Part shown: in pieces, positions 23,071 to 34,359 of the stretch
How positions within the stretch are numbered: the stretch's first letter is position 1
Layout: each line of letters begins with the position of its first letter
Source: Fragilaria radians
Taxonomy: Eukaryota > Bacillariophyta > Fragilariophyceae > Fragilariales > Fragilariaceae
Assembly (NCBI GenBank): GCA_900642245.1
Contig: CAAAJI010000036.1
Span: forward strand, 45,921 to 109,920
DNA: 64,000 nt
Reading direction: 5' to 3'
The notes under the pieces: generated by a model
The model's database searches: none
What the model saw: the letters and a program-made list of their open reading frames with translations, nothing else
Told to the model about the DNA's origin: nothing
Program-made: the position numbers and the translations under genes

Positions 23071-24227
23071 CAAAACTATTAGGTAATAAAGAGTTTCCCT
23101 ATCACTTAAGGAAATTACTGTTTCATGCTCCAATGGTTGAAAAGGAGGTTGAATGCTTAGCTTAAGGTGTTTAGCTATGCCTTTTAGTTAAAGAATTTAG
23201 AAAGTACGCTTCTTTAGATAAAGATAACTGATTTTAGGAGTGGATTTTCACGTTGTGCCTGAGGATTACACCTTATTCAAGATGAAAGTTACTCAAAGTC
23301 AGATTTCCTTCTGATGTAAGTGCAGAATCAAGGAAAAGTGCATTGTAGCTTGTCACTATCATTTTCAACGAAGTTTCGTGTGTACTAACTAGGGAACTTT
23401 TTTTAAGTTATATTTTAATTTTGAAAAAAAATCAACAATTTCTAAAATAATTTTTTTATATAGTACTGTGAGACTACAACTACCAATGGCACGTTGGACG
23501 ATTTCGAGGCCCGAACTAAGACTATGTTCCGTACCACTAGTGGAAAGAAACAAATAATAATTTTTAAAGCTTAGACCCAATAAATTATTTAAAACTTAAG
23601 GTATAAATTTTAGTTTAATATACAAATTAATTTTCCTTAGCACTGCTTGAGGCGATCAAAAGATTGGTTTACTCAGCCAGATAGGACTGTTACCAAGATC
23701 AAAATTTGAGCCATATTCCTATGTCGTGTGATCAAAACCCAAGGAATGGCGTATCCAAGGATCGGAAAAAGATGAATTCTGATTACCCAACGAGGACGCC
23801 TATTTGTGTCAGGAATGCCACTATGTATGTTACGTATTGAGCTCCAATTCTTAATTTCATAGGTCACTTGGCAGGTCACCAATCAATTGAATTAAAATTT
23901 GTCATCGATCAGGTTAAGAATCTCATAGATGAGAAACGAAATCGAGGAGTAGTAAAGATCAATATAGAAAGGTATTTTTTTCATTATTGTGCTCTTTGGC
24001 ACGGAACGCATCGGAGTACGAGCATTTTTGTCGAGATTCTACGAGTGAAAAATGTTTGACTGAGTCAAGCGATTTTCTTCAAGAGTTTTAAGGTTTAGGG
24101 TAACGAAAGAACCTGCAAGAACAGCGAGTTGTCGCAAGAAGACACTAGTCTAGAATACTCACCTATAACATAAAATTTCACAAATACGATTTCCTACACA
24201 TTTATATCTCAGGAAACTGAATCGGAA
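23071..24227. other. Gene-free spacer
   Basis: AT-rich spacer. Short frames on both strands (23389-23580 minus, 23673-23882 minus, 23868-24059 plus) carry no recognisable domain. Confidence 0.45.
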
Positions 24228-24428
24228 TCAGACCCATCCAAAGTGCAGCTTGAGTCTTTCTAGTCTTTCTTGATTAGATCCTTCCAATGAGCAATGAACG
24301 AAAAGCAAGTAACGAATTAAATGGCGGCGATGTTGTTGATATATACGAAGAAGCAGTGCCTGAAATGCGGTAAGTACCAACAATTGAGTTAATCCTGCAA
24401 AGAGCCTATACCTCGATAGCATCGGCAT
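24228..24428 (-). CDS. Possible small membrane protein, hypothetical
   Basis: A 66-codon frame beginning MPMLSRYRLFAGLTQ. It has one hydrophobic segment of about 20 residues (LFAGLTQLLVLTAFQALLLR) followed by a basic, helix-forming tail. This layout is common in small single-pass organellar membrane proteins, but I do not recognise the sequence. No intron signals are obvious. It could also be chance or an exon of something larger. Confidence 0.25.
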   Translation of the reverse strand: MPMLSRYRLFAGLTQLLVLTAFQALLLRIYQQHRRHLIRYLLFVHCSLEGSNQERLERLKLHFGWV

Positions 24429-24999
24429 ATCCTCCAAACTTTGCGCGTGGCGATGTTAATTGTTCACAGCGTTCATGGTGAACACCAACGTGAAGAGGCT
24501 CGATTCCATTCACTTCCATACCACAAACTACAGACAGTTGGTAAATGTTCATTTGTGTTCCTTACGTAGAGTATTTCCGAACTCGTTCTGTACATACATT
24601 CTTGCCACTATGTCTCGAAAGTTATTTTTCGGAGAATCTTTCTACTTTCCCTTTTGAACAAAGGAATTGTTCCTGGGAATTCTAACTGATATGTACAATG
24701 ATTTGGATTGTAGCTCCTTTGTTTGGAATTCATTTGCTTTCTATCCCTCCTTTGAAAGCCATGATTTGATATTCTTTCAGCCCTTTTGATCAATATTTTT
24801 GAATTATTCTCTTTTCGACTCGTCGATTTTATGCTTTTTGCGATTATTTTTCTAACACGAATTCTCCGAAAGTCATGTAAAGATTGGCAAGCCTACTCCA
24901 GACCTTTCAGCCCCTAATCTTTTACACGTCAAGTCACCAAATCCATGGGTAGGTGGCCCTCTTCCGAAACTATCAACTTCCAGAGCAGAATCAGTGACG
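24429..24999. other. Upstream region of the unassigned gene, possibly holding its 5' exon
   Basis: The reading frame of the gene that starts at 25000 stays open upstream to 24856 without an ATG, and that stretch reads like protein (Pro/Ser-rich, with PNPWVGGPLPKL). A short plus-strand frame begins ATGTCTCGAAAG at 24610. A 5' exon and small intron between about 24600 and 24870 are possible, but I could not identify a convincing splice pair. Confidence 0.35.
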
Positions 25000-26058
25000 A
25001 TGGAAAGAGAATGGACTGGGAAGATTCTTGCTTCAACTTGGAATGTACAACCTGACTGTCTTGAACTAGTCCCAATTGACTTTCCTCTTGAGCGCACTCA
25101 TCGAGAAATCCATGGTTCAGGTGCATCAGAAGTTGCCGAGAGAATCACGGGAGCTCTTAGGAAGTTATCGATTGAGGCTGAATTCTGTAGTAAGACTGCT
25201 AAGGCAAAATGCAAGACTGAAGATTTCATTGAATTCCGTATTAGACTATTCTCAGGGGGTGAAGGAAGCCAACCGGTTATTGTTGAACTTCAAAGGAGAA
25301 CCGGTGCGGTTAGAAGTTTTATGTGTACATGTCGTTGCATTCTCTTGGCAGCTGAGGGAAAGGAGTTCTGTGAAACTAAACTCGCATCATCATGTATTCC
25401 ATCTGACGTTTCATCGATGAAGTGCTTAAAGGGAGTTAATCTAAACCTGGATCCAATAACTGGTTGTACAAATGCGTTGCAGAAGATCATGAAGCTTCTG
25501 CGCGATAAGCGTTTTGATACAAACTTACTTGGATTGGAAAATCTCTGCATTCTTACGGATCCTTTGAAAACTCCCATAAAGACAGTGGAATTTGCTTGCA
25601 AGTCAGTAGTTGGTGGGCATAATAGCTATTGCCTTCGCGATGAAATTCTACTTGTAGTCGAAAGATCCAAAGAATGTGTAAGAGATACCGACTTGAAAGG
25701 TCTTGATTATCAGGATCGAATCAGAAATCTTTCCTTGAAGGTTTTTTCACTCGCGCTCAATGCAATGGCTCGGAATCTCTATCTTGAAGATGCAGTACAG
25801 AAAGATACTTGGTTTTGCGAAATTTTGCTTCCCATGTTGTTTGAGGAGGTCAAACAAGCAAGAGAGTCACCGCTTAGAGCTTGCTTCGCTATATCTTGCA
25901 TTCTTAGTATGAGCTTTACTAAGCTAAAAGCTGTAATTCTTGATATGGATGGTCTCTCATCGGTTCAAATGGCTCAGGAAATCGGGGAAAAGTGTCATGA
26001 ACTGTTGGCAACTGAAGCAAGACGATGCGTAAAATGTCTCAAGGTTGGAACAAATTAG
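25000..26058 (+). CDS. Conserved-looking protein of unknown function, 5' end uncertain
   Basis: 352 aa from the first ATG in frame. I do not recognise the family. Residues about 50-110 look beta-rich, with an (I/V)VELQRRTG motif of a kind I have seen in other stramenopile proteins of unknown role. Residues about 150-350 are mostly amphipathic helices (for example VFSLALNAMARNLYLEDAV and PLRACFAISCILSMSF), resembling ARM/HEAT-type repeats. There is no signal peptide or membrane span from this start. Because the frame is open for 48 codons upstream of the ATG, the true N-terminus may come from an upstream exon. It converges on the UAP gene, with 317 bp between stops. Coding status is supported by length and composition; function is not assigned. 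Confidence 0.7.
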   Translation: MEREWTGKILASTWNVQPDCLELVPIDFPLERTHREIHGSGASEVAERITGALRKLSIEAEFCSKTAKAKCKTEDFIEFRIRLFSGGEGSQPVIVELQRRTGAVRSFMCTCRCILLAAEGKEFCETKLASSCIPSDVSSMKCLKGVNLNLDPITGCTNALQKIMKLLRDKRFDTNLLGLENLCILTDPLKTPIKTVEFACKSVVGGHNSYCLRDEILLVVERSKECVRDTDLKGLDYQDRIRNLSLKVFSLALNAMARNLYLEDAVQKDTWFCEILLPMLFEEVKQARESPLRACFAISCILSMSFTKLKAVILDMDGLSSVQMAQEIGEKCHELLATEARRCVKCLKVGTN

Positions 26059-26375
26059 ATTAAACAATGAATGATAATGCAATATTATGTTAATGATATT
26101 TTAACTATACCACACAACGATCGAAAAAGCCTTAAAAGTTTATAGAAATCCTAGGAAAATACCTTGCGAATTGGGATAGGAGATTAAGATCGGGTTGATT
26201 CGGAAAGTTGTGAGAGCAATTGTCCTACAAACAATACAGTGATCTCGGAATCTAAACATAAAGCAGAGCAGCACTCACTGAAAAGATAACTTTAAGTATC
26301 TACGAGACACACTACACTATTCACAAAGAAAGGAAGATTCGAACACCTCCATTTTTTTTCCTTCATGTACCTAGA
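26059..26375. other. Convergent 3' spacer
   Basis: A spacer between two stop codons on opposite strands. It is AT-rich and presumably holds both polyadenylation regions; nothing else was seen. Confidence 0.5.
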
Positions 26376-27755
26376 TTAGATTGAAAAAGGACATTCGATT
26401 TCGCGACCTTGATATCCTTCCAAGCCCTCTCCTGCGTAGGACGTTAAGGGAGAAATCTCATTGATCCCTCCATGATCCTCTGACTTGCAATGTACAATAG
26501 CGCCTGCCATCTCTAGGTATTCCTTGCCTAAAGCCGAAATGAACGCTCTTGCTGTTTCCGGAGAATCCTTTCCAGTGGCATTTTTTACCGGAGCAAACTC
26601 ATGTCTACGTTCCACTTCTAATACGGCCATATTCTGGCTAAGTTCAAACACGTCAAAAATAAATGACTCAAGCTTGATCCCATTGGGCGTCTTTGGATGA
26701 ACCAGATTGCTTCCGTCGAAGAATGCAATCTTCTTGTGAGCTATGTGATACATATTTGCCATATTTTCTACCACTTTGGTAGTCAAAAAGTCAAGTTTGA
26801 AGTAATGATTACAGATATTTGCAGCTCCAAATATCAACTTGCCATTTTCATCCACCATCTCTGCCATTTCTAATGTAATATCGCTGTACTCTACAATGCA
26901 AGAACGTCCATTCTTTGTAGCCATGACACCAACAGCTTCATGTGGTTCAGCTTTCCAAAGAACTTTATTTCCGACATCGGCATCTTTTGCAATGCAATAC
27001 CCAAGAAAACTGGGATCAGCAGGACGACAAAGAGCATTATCGATTGAAAACACGTGAACATGTTGAATTCCTATGTCAACCATATGTTGTAACATGCCTT
27101 GACTCTGAAGTGCAGGATAAATACCACCATTTCCATCGGGCGCCATAGCCACTACACCAGGTCCTTCAAGAATAATTTTTCCATCCATGTCAAGACAGGG
27201 AAGCATTCCTTGGGGGAAGAAGCGGACTTGTATTCCAAAGTCGTCGTTCTTCTTAAAATAGTTTACTGTTTCGTTGTGATTGAGCGGGGAAGTCATGACA
27301 TAAAGTGGTATTATGGGAGTTGCGTCGCCATTGGAAGAAATTTGCTGCAATCTGGCGATACGCTCTGCAAATAGCTGAAATAGTGTCTTTTGAGATGGTA
27401 GTTGAATGTTGAAACATCCCTTGGGGCCCTCGTATCCTAGACGTGTTCCTTGACCTCCGGCCAAGACAATCGCAGCAACATGGCCCTTCTCTATTGCTTG
27501 AATACCCAAATCTCTCCATTTTGATGCGTCAGAGTGATGAGATGAGGCAACAGATCCTTCAAAGGGATGGATTGTAACATTGTTGTGGATAGCCTTGGCT
27601 CCCGATAAGTAGGTTGATAGTTTTTCGACTGGAATAGTGGCCAATTGAGACAGAAAATTTGATCGATCTTCCTCTCCCAAGGTATTATAGTACTGAAACA
27701 CATGTCCTTGTCCTGCTTCGGTAAAGCGCTTAGTCAACTCCTCCAAGTTTATCAT
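26376..27755 (-). CDS. UAP1: UDP-N-acetylglucosamine pyrophosphorylase
   Basis: Makes UDP-GlcNAc from UTP and GlcNAc-1-phosphate, the donor for chitin, N-glycans and GPI anchors, in the cytosol. Single exon, 459 aa, slightly shorter than animal UAP1 (about 505-520). The UTP-binding signature LAGGQGTRLGYEGPKG is at 98-113. PLYVMTSPLNHNET, FFPQGMLPCLDMDGKI, APDGNGGIYPAL and HVHVFSIDNALCRPADP follow in family order, and the C-terminal lobe has FIFDVFELS and REFAP-like RRHEFAPVKNATGKDSP. No signal peptide. It starts at the only Met preceding the family's N-terminal helix (MINLEELTKRF). All visible active-site motifs look intact. Confidence 0.95.
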   Translation of the reverse strand: MINLEELTKRFTEAGQGHVFQYYNTLGEEDRSNFLSQLATIPVEKLSTYLSGAKAIHNNVTIHPFEGSVASSHHSDASKWRDLGIQAIEKGHVAAIVLAGGQGTRLGYEGPKGCFNIQLPSQKTLFQLFAERIARLQQISSNGDATPIIPLYVMTSPLNHNETVNYFKKNDDFGIQVRFFPQGMLPCLDMDGKIILEGPGVVAMAPDGNGGIYPALQSQGMLQHMVDIGIQHVHVFSIDNALCRPADPSFLGYCIAKDADVGNKVLWKAEPHEAVGVMATKNGRSCIVEYSDITLEMAEMVDENGKLIFGAANICNHYFKLDFLTTKVVENMANMYHIAHKKIAFFDGSNLVHPKTPNGIKLESFIFDVFELSQNMAVLEVERRHEFAPVKNATGKDSPETARAFISALGKEYLEMAGAIVHCKSEDHGGINEISPLTSYAGEGLEGYQGREIECPFSI

Positions 27756-30407
27756 CGAAAAAGGTTACCAAAATTGAATCAATGAATCTTGAAGAATATT
27801 CAGAAATTTGTGGCTCGATCCCTAAGTATTTAATGAAAAGTCTAATCCCTATCCACTTTATCGCTAATATCAAGATGAATTACATGACCAATGTATCAGC
27901 TACATAAGTTGCAAGGTAATGACCCCGCTAAAAGCTTATGGACACTAGCTGCAGGTACATTTAGCCCAGGCAATGTTTTGACGGTCTCTACATTTTCGTG
28001 TACATTCTTTCCAATTTTAAATCCTGCAGCAACGAGTACTTTCGCCCCTCTTTTTGACTTAAAAAATGCATCCCCAATGTCACAGGTACAACCCAATCTG
28101 ATACCATTGTTGAATGCTTTGTTGATTCTGAACAAGTCAACCCATCATTCAGGCATACAACGTCTTGAAGGATGACCTGCAACTTCTGTCGATCCAGTGG
28201 ACTTTTTTCTTACAACTTAGGCTTCAAATCTTTTGAATTGCCACTTTGTTTCCACTTTCAACGATTTTCCTTTCTTATACCCTCATTAAAATGTGATGGA
28301 CCTAGTCAATGATGTATAACTCTTGCAAGGTGTATCATTTTCTCCAATCTAAAGTCTTGAATGTTGAGGAAAGTCAATTGAAGACCCAACCAATCCTGAC
28401 ATTTTGATTTCATTTTCATTTCAATCATTTCTTCTCCTTTGTATAACATAGGTTGAGTTATAGTTAACAGGGTTCTTATATTAATTGAAGATATTGTGTT
28501 TGACTTTTTTGAACCCTTTTTGCATTTTAATGTACAGATGTATGCAACCAGTCTACAAATACGACACTTTGCTTGAATTGGGAAGCAAAAAGGCATTTCA
28601 CTTCAATTTCTTCGTATTTATTTTTCCTTCTGAATTAAAAGATAATGCTTAATATAGCAGGTTCATGCATTCTTGATTTTTCCGATCCTTTCTAGAGTTT
28701 AACATCTGTAGCTAGAAACGATGCTTGTAGTATGGAAAATAAACTGATCAGCTATTGGTGAGGATCCCATATCTTCTAGTTGTATCTTTGCCTCCTTGAA
28801 TGCAGTATATAGATTTTTCATTCTTGCTCAATGCAATTCTACCCGAAGGTTTTATCTGTGTCTAATTTGGAAGACTATGAGATAGGCTTAAAATTGTTCG
28901 TCAATCTTTTCGATGTAATTCCCGTGATTTCTGTTTGCATATTATTTCTCTTGTTACCTTTCACCATGCTAATTGCCACTTTAACATAATAGGAATTCAT
29001 ATCGGTAGATAACTTTAATTGCGAATAGACAAACTCATTCAAATCAATAACCCTAACCATCCTCTAGACTTCATGTTTCTTCTCCTCTATATCTTCGTAA
29101 TAAGTTTCTTTTCATGCAGCACTTCATTGCTCTCAACAAACGTTGCCTTTACATTAGCTTCTCACTTTCCAGGTCTACCATTCTTCCTACTTTCCTGTAA
29201 AGTTAAGCTCCTTGATTCTTCTAAATTCACTTATAATCAAATCCATTGATTGTTTAACCAAGTAGAATGTTTATCAAATTTGTTTCACATAACAGCTGAA
29301 CTCAGAGGAAGTAAAATTCTGAAACCTTTCGTTTGAAGTTGATGCAAGGTTTCCTTCACATAAAATGAATTTAATTTTGGGATATATCTGCATATAGGTG
29401 ACACTATTCAATACAAATATTTTCCACTTAAAATTTGTTTTGGTTAATCCCAGACAGGATTACTGTGCTAAGTAATGTGTATAAAGTGATATCATGTTCC
29501 CATCCTTTTCCCTTTTCAAATTTCGAAAGATGTATACAATTTGTTTATCAGAAAAATGGTGTAAATTATATTAGCTTGAAAATAGATACCTGACATAGAG
29601 GGCTTGCCAGATGAAAGCTAGAAGATTGAGGAAAATATATTAAATTTCCAATTCTGGCTTCCACTCAATATACAACGTATGGAATTTGAATGATACTGGC
29701 TAGCACTACATTATCCCTGTTTCTGATGTTTTGTTAGAGCAAGACTCAACCCTTTAAATGAATCATGAATCTTGGGTCAAAACTTCCTCTAATTAGCTTG
29801 GTGTCAACATTTTTGTTTGCCAATAAATAGTATAGCATGTATCCCTCAAAAATAATTTCCTAGCTTTAAGGCTTATATATATGGATGGCAGACTTTCACA
29901 GTCTTGTAAGACTAAGAATAAAATGATCATCATGATTGTGTTTTGGAAAGCAGATTCAAATTTATCCCAATGGAAGAAAAAGGAATCAATGTTATCAATA
30001 TCTAGATTGAACAATAAGATCATACTCCCAGTGATAATTTGAATTAAAAAGGCTAGTCATTCATTAACCTATGTATCGTATTTTTTCTTTGGGGCAAATT
30101 AGATGAAGCCCAAAATGACACTTTGGAATATAATTTATTAGTAGTGTCTGTCAAATTCTCTGACATGAATTATGACAAAGGTAGTGGTACCAAGTTACCT
30201 TCATCGCAAGATCATGATATGGACCCATTTGCAATTCAAGATGAATTGGAATCCAAATAACTTGCATAGTTTAGAATGAATAACGTTGACATTCAAGGAA
30301 AATTAAAGAGTGATTTCGAAGAAAATATCTAATGGTGCCGAAGTCGACTGATGCCTATGCAAAAGGAGGCGAAATTGTGTAAACATGTAGAAGCAAGAAC
30401 ATTTTAT
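27756..30407. other. Gene-poor region
   Basis: No gene I can support. Short minus-strand frames (27896-28135, 28306-28596, 28875-29060) lie in a row and might be fragments of an old element, but I could not place any domain. A plus-strand frame near 30162-30260 (MNYDKGSGTK..., about 33 codons) is also unassigned. Confidence 0.4.
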
Positions 30408-31832
30408 TCAAAAGCACTTGCTCTGCTCAGAATTGAAATTAAGATTGAAAGAGCAACATTGTCGATTTTTGTTTTTCATGACACCGATTAAGCCCATCCC
30501 AACAAGATTCCAACAAAAGAGCTGACATGAATATAGATACTTTACCATTGGTCGCGATACAAACTTGGAGGAGATTTTCTTTTGTGTCGTTGTAGGAATA
30601 TCATTCCAAAGATAAGGATATGATTGTGTAAGGATAATACAGTCATATGAAGCACCACGTATGCCGACAAACATGACGGCATCCAAGCAATAATCATTTT
30701 CCTTAGTACCATCATGAAATCTGAGACGACATTCAAACATCTTCTGCACATTTTCCACTTTAGAGATAGACTCGAAGGCATGTAAAGTCGACGAAAACAA
30801 GCTTCTGTTGTCAATGACTGATTTATCGACGTATAAAAACATATGTGTCTGGATCGGTTCTGGATTGCTTGTAACCTGAAATGGATCGAAGGGTGTGATA
30901 TCCAGAGTGGCTATACCAGAAAACATATTTCCATGTTCGATTTGCAATATCAATGGGATCCTCTCTTTCTCGATTTCAAGTTCGTCATCGCAGTCAAGGC
31001 TCTCATCACCTATTGTGCCATATATACCATGGCCAGACTTTAGTTTTGAATCATTCAAGGCTTCTTCTCGAATCAAAAAGAATGATCCGTTGGGATGGAT
31101 TCCGACTACTACAGATAAGTTATAGTAAAATCCATGATATCTTGTCGGAATGACAAGTCCTTCTCTTTGCGATTGAGGAATTACCTCGAATGAAATCGAT
31201 TCCAGCGAATCACGTCCATCGTTACACCGTCGAACTTTGGCTAGAATAATATTTGATTCAACAATCAATCCGAACCGGAATCGTCGACATATACCACATG
31301 AGATGTCACTTAGTGATTGCAGATTCATAGACATCGGAGATGGAAGAAAACTTTCATCTAAAGCGTCCAAGGCGAATCCAAAGTAATTACCTAATCCTCG
31401 ATACAATTTATGAGCAAGAAGTTTCCATGAATCTTCCAATCGCGGAAGTCCGACACTTGATCCATACTGAGAAGTAATGCGGTCTTTCCAAAATGAATCT
31501 TCTTTCATTGATCTCTTCAAAACTGCAAGAAAAGAGCAGGTTTCAGAAAGTGCCCAAACGGATTTCATGTCTAAATAGTGACATATTAAAAATAAGAGAT
31601 CATCACTAAGTTCAACAATTGGGAAACACTTTGTATCATCCGAAGTAAGCGTCTTTTTATCCAATAAAGAGAATGCTAGATTGCGCTTTCTAAAAACCCT
31701 GAACGGTATCAGTCTTGAATATTTCATTCGATGCGCAATGATCGACCAAGAGTCCCATGCAGTTTTGTCTTTGTTGATCATCAACACAATAGGGTTTCGA
31801 GTTTCGAGCTTGTGTATTGGACATGAAGACAT
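30408..31832 (-). CDS. F-box protein
   Basis: A single-exon protein of 474 aa. The ATG at 31832 is preferred because the frame upstream has only a TTG. Residues about 71-118 form an F-box (FPIVELSDDLLFLICHYLDM, then SVWALSETCSFLAVL and SFWKDRI). This is the SKP1-binding module of SCF ubiquitin ligases. The remaining 350 residues have no Kelch, LRR or WD repeats that I can see. They contain a PTRYHGFYYNLSVVVGIHPNG block and probable beta structure that could be the substrate-binding part. A hydrophobic stretch near the C-terminus (YLYSCQLFCWNLVGMGLIGVM) might be membrane-associated or buried. The F-box is fairly clear; the target is unknown. It is divergent from NSE4. Confidence 0.75.
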   Translation of the reverse strand: MSSCPIHKLETRNPIVLMINKDKTAWDSWSIIAHRMKYSRLIPFRVFRKRNLAFSLLDKKTLTSDDTKCFPIVELSDDLLFLICHYLDMKSVWALSETCSFLAVLKRSMKEDSFWKDRITSQYGSSVGLPRLEDSWKLLAHKLYRGLGNYFGFALDALDESFLPSPMSMNLQSLSDISCGICRRFRFGLIVESNIILAKVRRCNDGRDSLESISFEVIPQSQREGLVIPTRYHGFYYNLSVVVGIHPNGSFFLIREEALNDSKLKSGHGIYGTIGDESLDCDDELEIEKERIPLILQIEHGNMFSGIATLDITPFDPFQVTSNPEPIQTHMFLYVDKSVIDNRSLFSSTLHAFESISKVENVQKMFECRLRFHDGTKENDYCLDAVMFVGIRGASYDCIILTQSYPYLWNDIPTTTQKKISSKFVSRPMVKYLYSCQLFCWNLVGMGLIGVMKNKNRQCCSFNLNFNSEQSKCF

Positions 31833-32969
31833 GTCCAATACTGTCTACATGTGCATCTAGTGCATGTAAGTGAATGCCTAAGGCGAGTAAGTTACAACAA
31901 CTTGTTTTGATTTCTAATGCCTCATACAACAAGGATATGCTGTGCGTCGTGTCTCAATGATGATGGAAGCTTCCAGGATCCTAATGTAAGGATCAGTGAA
32001 CTAATTCTATAACTAGGAAAAGATTACGTAGCTGTACAACTTTACCTCAAAAAGTTAATCAGCATCAAAATGCATACCCAGTTCCAAGTAAAAATTTGTA
32101 GACTTCACCATCAAAAAGTTTGGTCACCCGAAACCATTCTATATGAAGGACAGTTTATCTGAGCTTTCAATTTCATTCACAATTTGCTGTCTAATTTTAT
32201 CATCCATATAATTACACAGCAGTTGTGATACATGAAAAGAAGGAAGAAAACCGTGACTAGAATATAGACCTTTATAGGAGCAGCAATAGTACAGACATTA
32301 AAACACAAAAAGTGAACCTATTCCCTGACGAATTTGACTGTTTGTCCAAAAATAAAGTGAATTTAATCCTTATGATGGAAGATTAAAAAGGACTAGATTT
32401 GAAGATAATCTATTGATAAGCTTAAAAAATTCAGGGTGATTGCCAATAACAGTTTGCACTGGCAATAGTGATGCTTTTTTGGGAGGAAATTCTGTTTGTG
32501 AATACCAAACGCACAGTTACTAGATACCAAATAGCGCAGTCTGCTTTTTTGAGGAGATTTCATCTTCTTGTTATATTTCTAGAATTTTCTACGGATATTG
32601 TTTGATGGTTTCATATATTGTATCTTTGTTTTATTATTCTTGGCAAATCAAGATTGTGTGGTTTCCAAAACACTATCTTCTCAACACTTATTGTATTTTT
32701 GTTGGCACCACAAATGTATTCATTTAATTTTGGTTGAGTAGAAATTTTGCAGAAGTACACCGTTTCCTTAATCTATTACTTCTCTGAATATGTCATCATG
32801 CTTCATCAATTTCATGTCGGTGCAATGATGTAATCTAGGAAATAGATGGCGAATAAATTGTAAGCAGCAAAAAGAAAACGTACAAAAAAATGAACGCCAA
32901 GACGTGGTAAACTGTTTTTTTTCAAAAAATAGCGCACTGCATCATTAAGTAAAATCTGCATCAACAGCA
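31833..32969. other. Shared upstream region of the F-box gene and NSE4
   Basis: A 1.1-kb spacer between two divergent genes. It is AT-rich with no gene or clear repeat, and it should contain both promoters. Confidence 0.45.
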
Positions 32970-34130
32970 ATGTCAAATCCTCATCCGAATCCACAGAATG
33001 GAAGCAACAATAAGCGAGACAATGGATTAGGACGCCTGGCTGTTATGGAACAGTCAGGTCAAACCGATGCAGAGCGTCGAGAACTCCGTCAGAGTCTCCG
33101 TACATTACACAAAAAGATGCAAGACATGGCCGAAGAGTTAGAGGATGTTTCATCGTCCACTTTTGCCACATTGCGCCAAGACAACAATCAATTATGGAAT
33201 CAAGTTCGCTACACACGAGAAGCTGCATTAGATGGAGATAACTTGGAGGTATTGGCAAATCGTGCGGCGCGACAAGTGGACAAGTTGATTGAGGTGAGTT
33301 TTGCCAAGGATGGCAATAATGTTTGTATCAATCAGTTCAGGTTGTTGGAAACTGTTGTGCAGAAATCACTATTATAGACAATTTTATTCCTTTCACTTAC
33401 GTGAAAATATAATCGAACTACTATGTTTCTACAGGTCCCTCGATACGACGCTCTACGACTTTGTTCCAAATTAAAACAAAAACTGTCTACAGCAGGAGGA
33501 GCTTTTGATTGGAACAAACTTGGTGCAGAAGTAGGCGTATGCTTTAACGCAATCCCATCGAATGTTACTTTCCTTGCGGGACCGCTACATTCTGATTATA
33601 TCCCAAAGGAACGGAAAAGGATTGAGCGTCGTACAAAGGAATCGAAAAGTGATGACGAAGATGAAACCGAAGAAAAGCCTGAGGATATTCGAAGGCAAGA
33701 ACGAGGTGCCGATAAGCTATCTGCTGTAGAGCAAAACATCCAGACGGTATCAGACGTATTGATGAAACGGTCCTTACAGGAGCGCAAACGAATTGCTGAA
33801 GAAACTGCGTCACCTCTGGAAGACTTGGATCCTTCGCAGCGTCGAAGAGTGGGAGAAATTGATGCTGTGAAATACCTATTCAATCCAAAATCCTTTACGC
33901 AAACTGTGGAAAACTTATTTCATTTTTCTTTTCTTTTGAAAGATGGTCGTGCTCAATTGTACAATACTCCTGATAAGGGTCCAATGGTTATGCCTCAGCC
34001 TCCAGTAGCAGAACATCCACCACCACGACAGGCAATATTATCTCTCAATATGAAAGACTGGCGCCGTCTAGTCGAGTCTTATCAAGTTGAAAAAAGCTAT
34101 GTCCCTCATCGTTCTATGACGCAAGAATAG
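32970..34130 (+). CDS. NSE4: NSE4, kleisin subunit of the SMC5/6 complex (two exons)
   Basis: Exons 32970-33293 and 33435-34130 (141-nt intron, GTGAGT...TCTACAG, phase 0) give 339 aa. NSE4 bridges the SMC5 and SMC6 heads in the complex that resolves recombination intermediates and restricts foreign DNA. The N-terminal helical part (RELRQSLRTLHKKMQDMAEEL) and the region after it fit the SMC6-neck-binding kleisin domain. The C-terminal winged-helix domain contains the family signature NPKSFTQTVENLFHFSFLLKDGRAQL, about residues 255-280, followed by the NMKDWRRLVESY helix. The middle is charged and low in complexity, as is normal for the family. Joining the exons gives VDKLIEVPRYDALRLCSKL, consistent with the kleisin linker. 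No missing motif. Confidence 0.9.
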
Positions 34131-34359
34131 CGACTAGTATAAGTGCAGAATAAAATTTAATACCTTCGGACAAATTCCTTATTTCGAAATACCATTTAAT
34201 TGTCATTTTACACTATTCATACTTCAGATTCGTCCTATTCATGAATTCAAATGATATCCACTCAAAGTCAATTAGAGCCTATATTTTCCCTTCATCATGA
34301 TTCAATTGGATAGTACATGGTCAAATTTACTTCCTCTGCCAGTAATGAATGATAGTACA

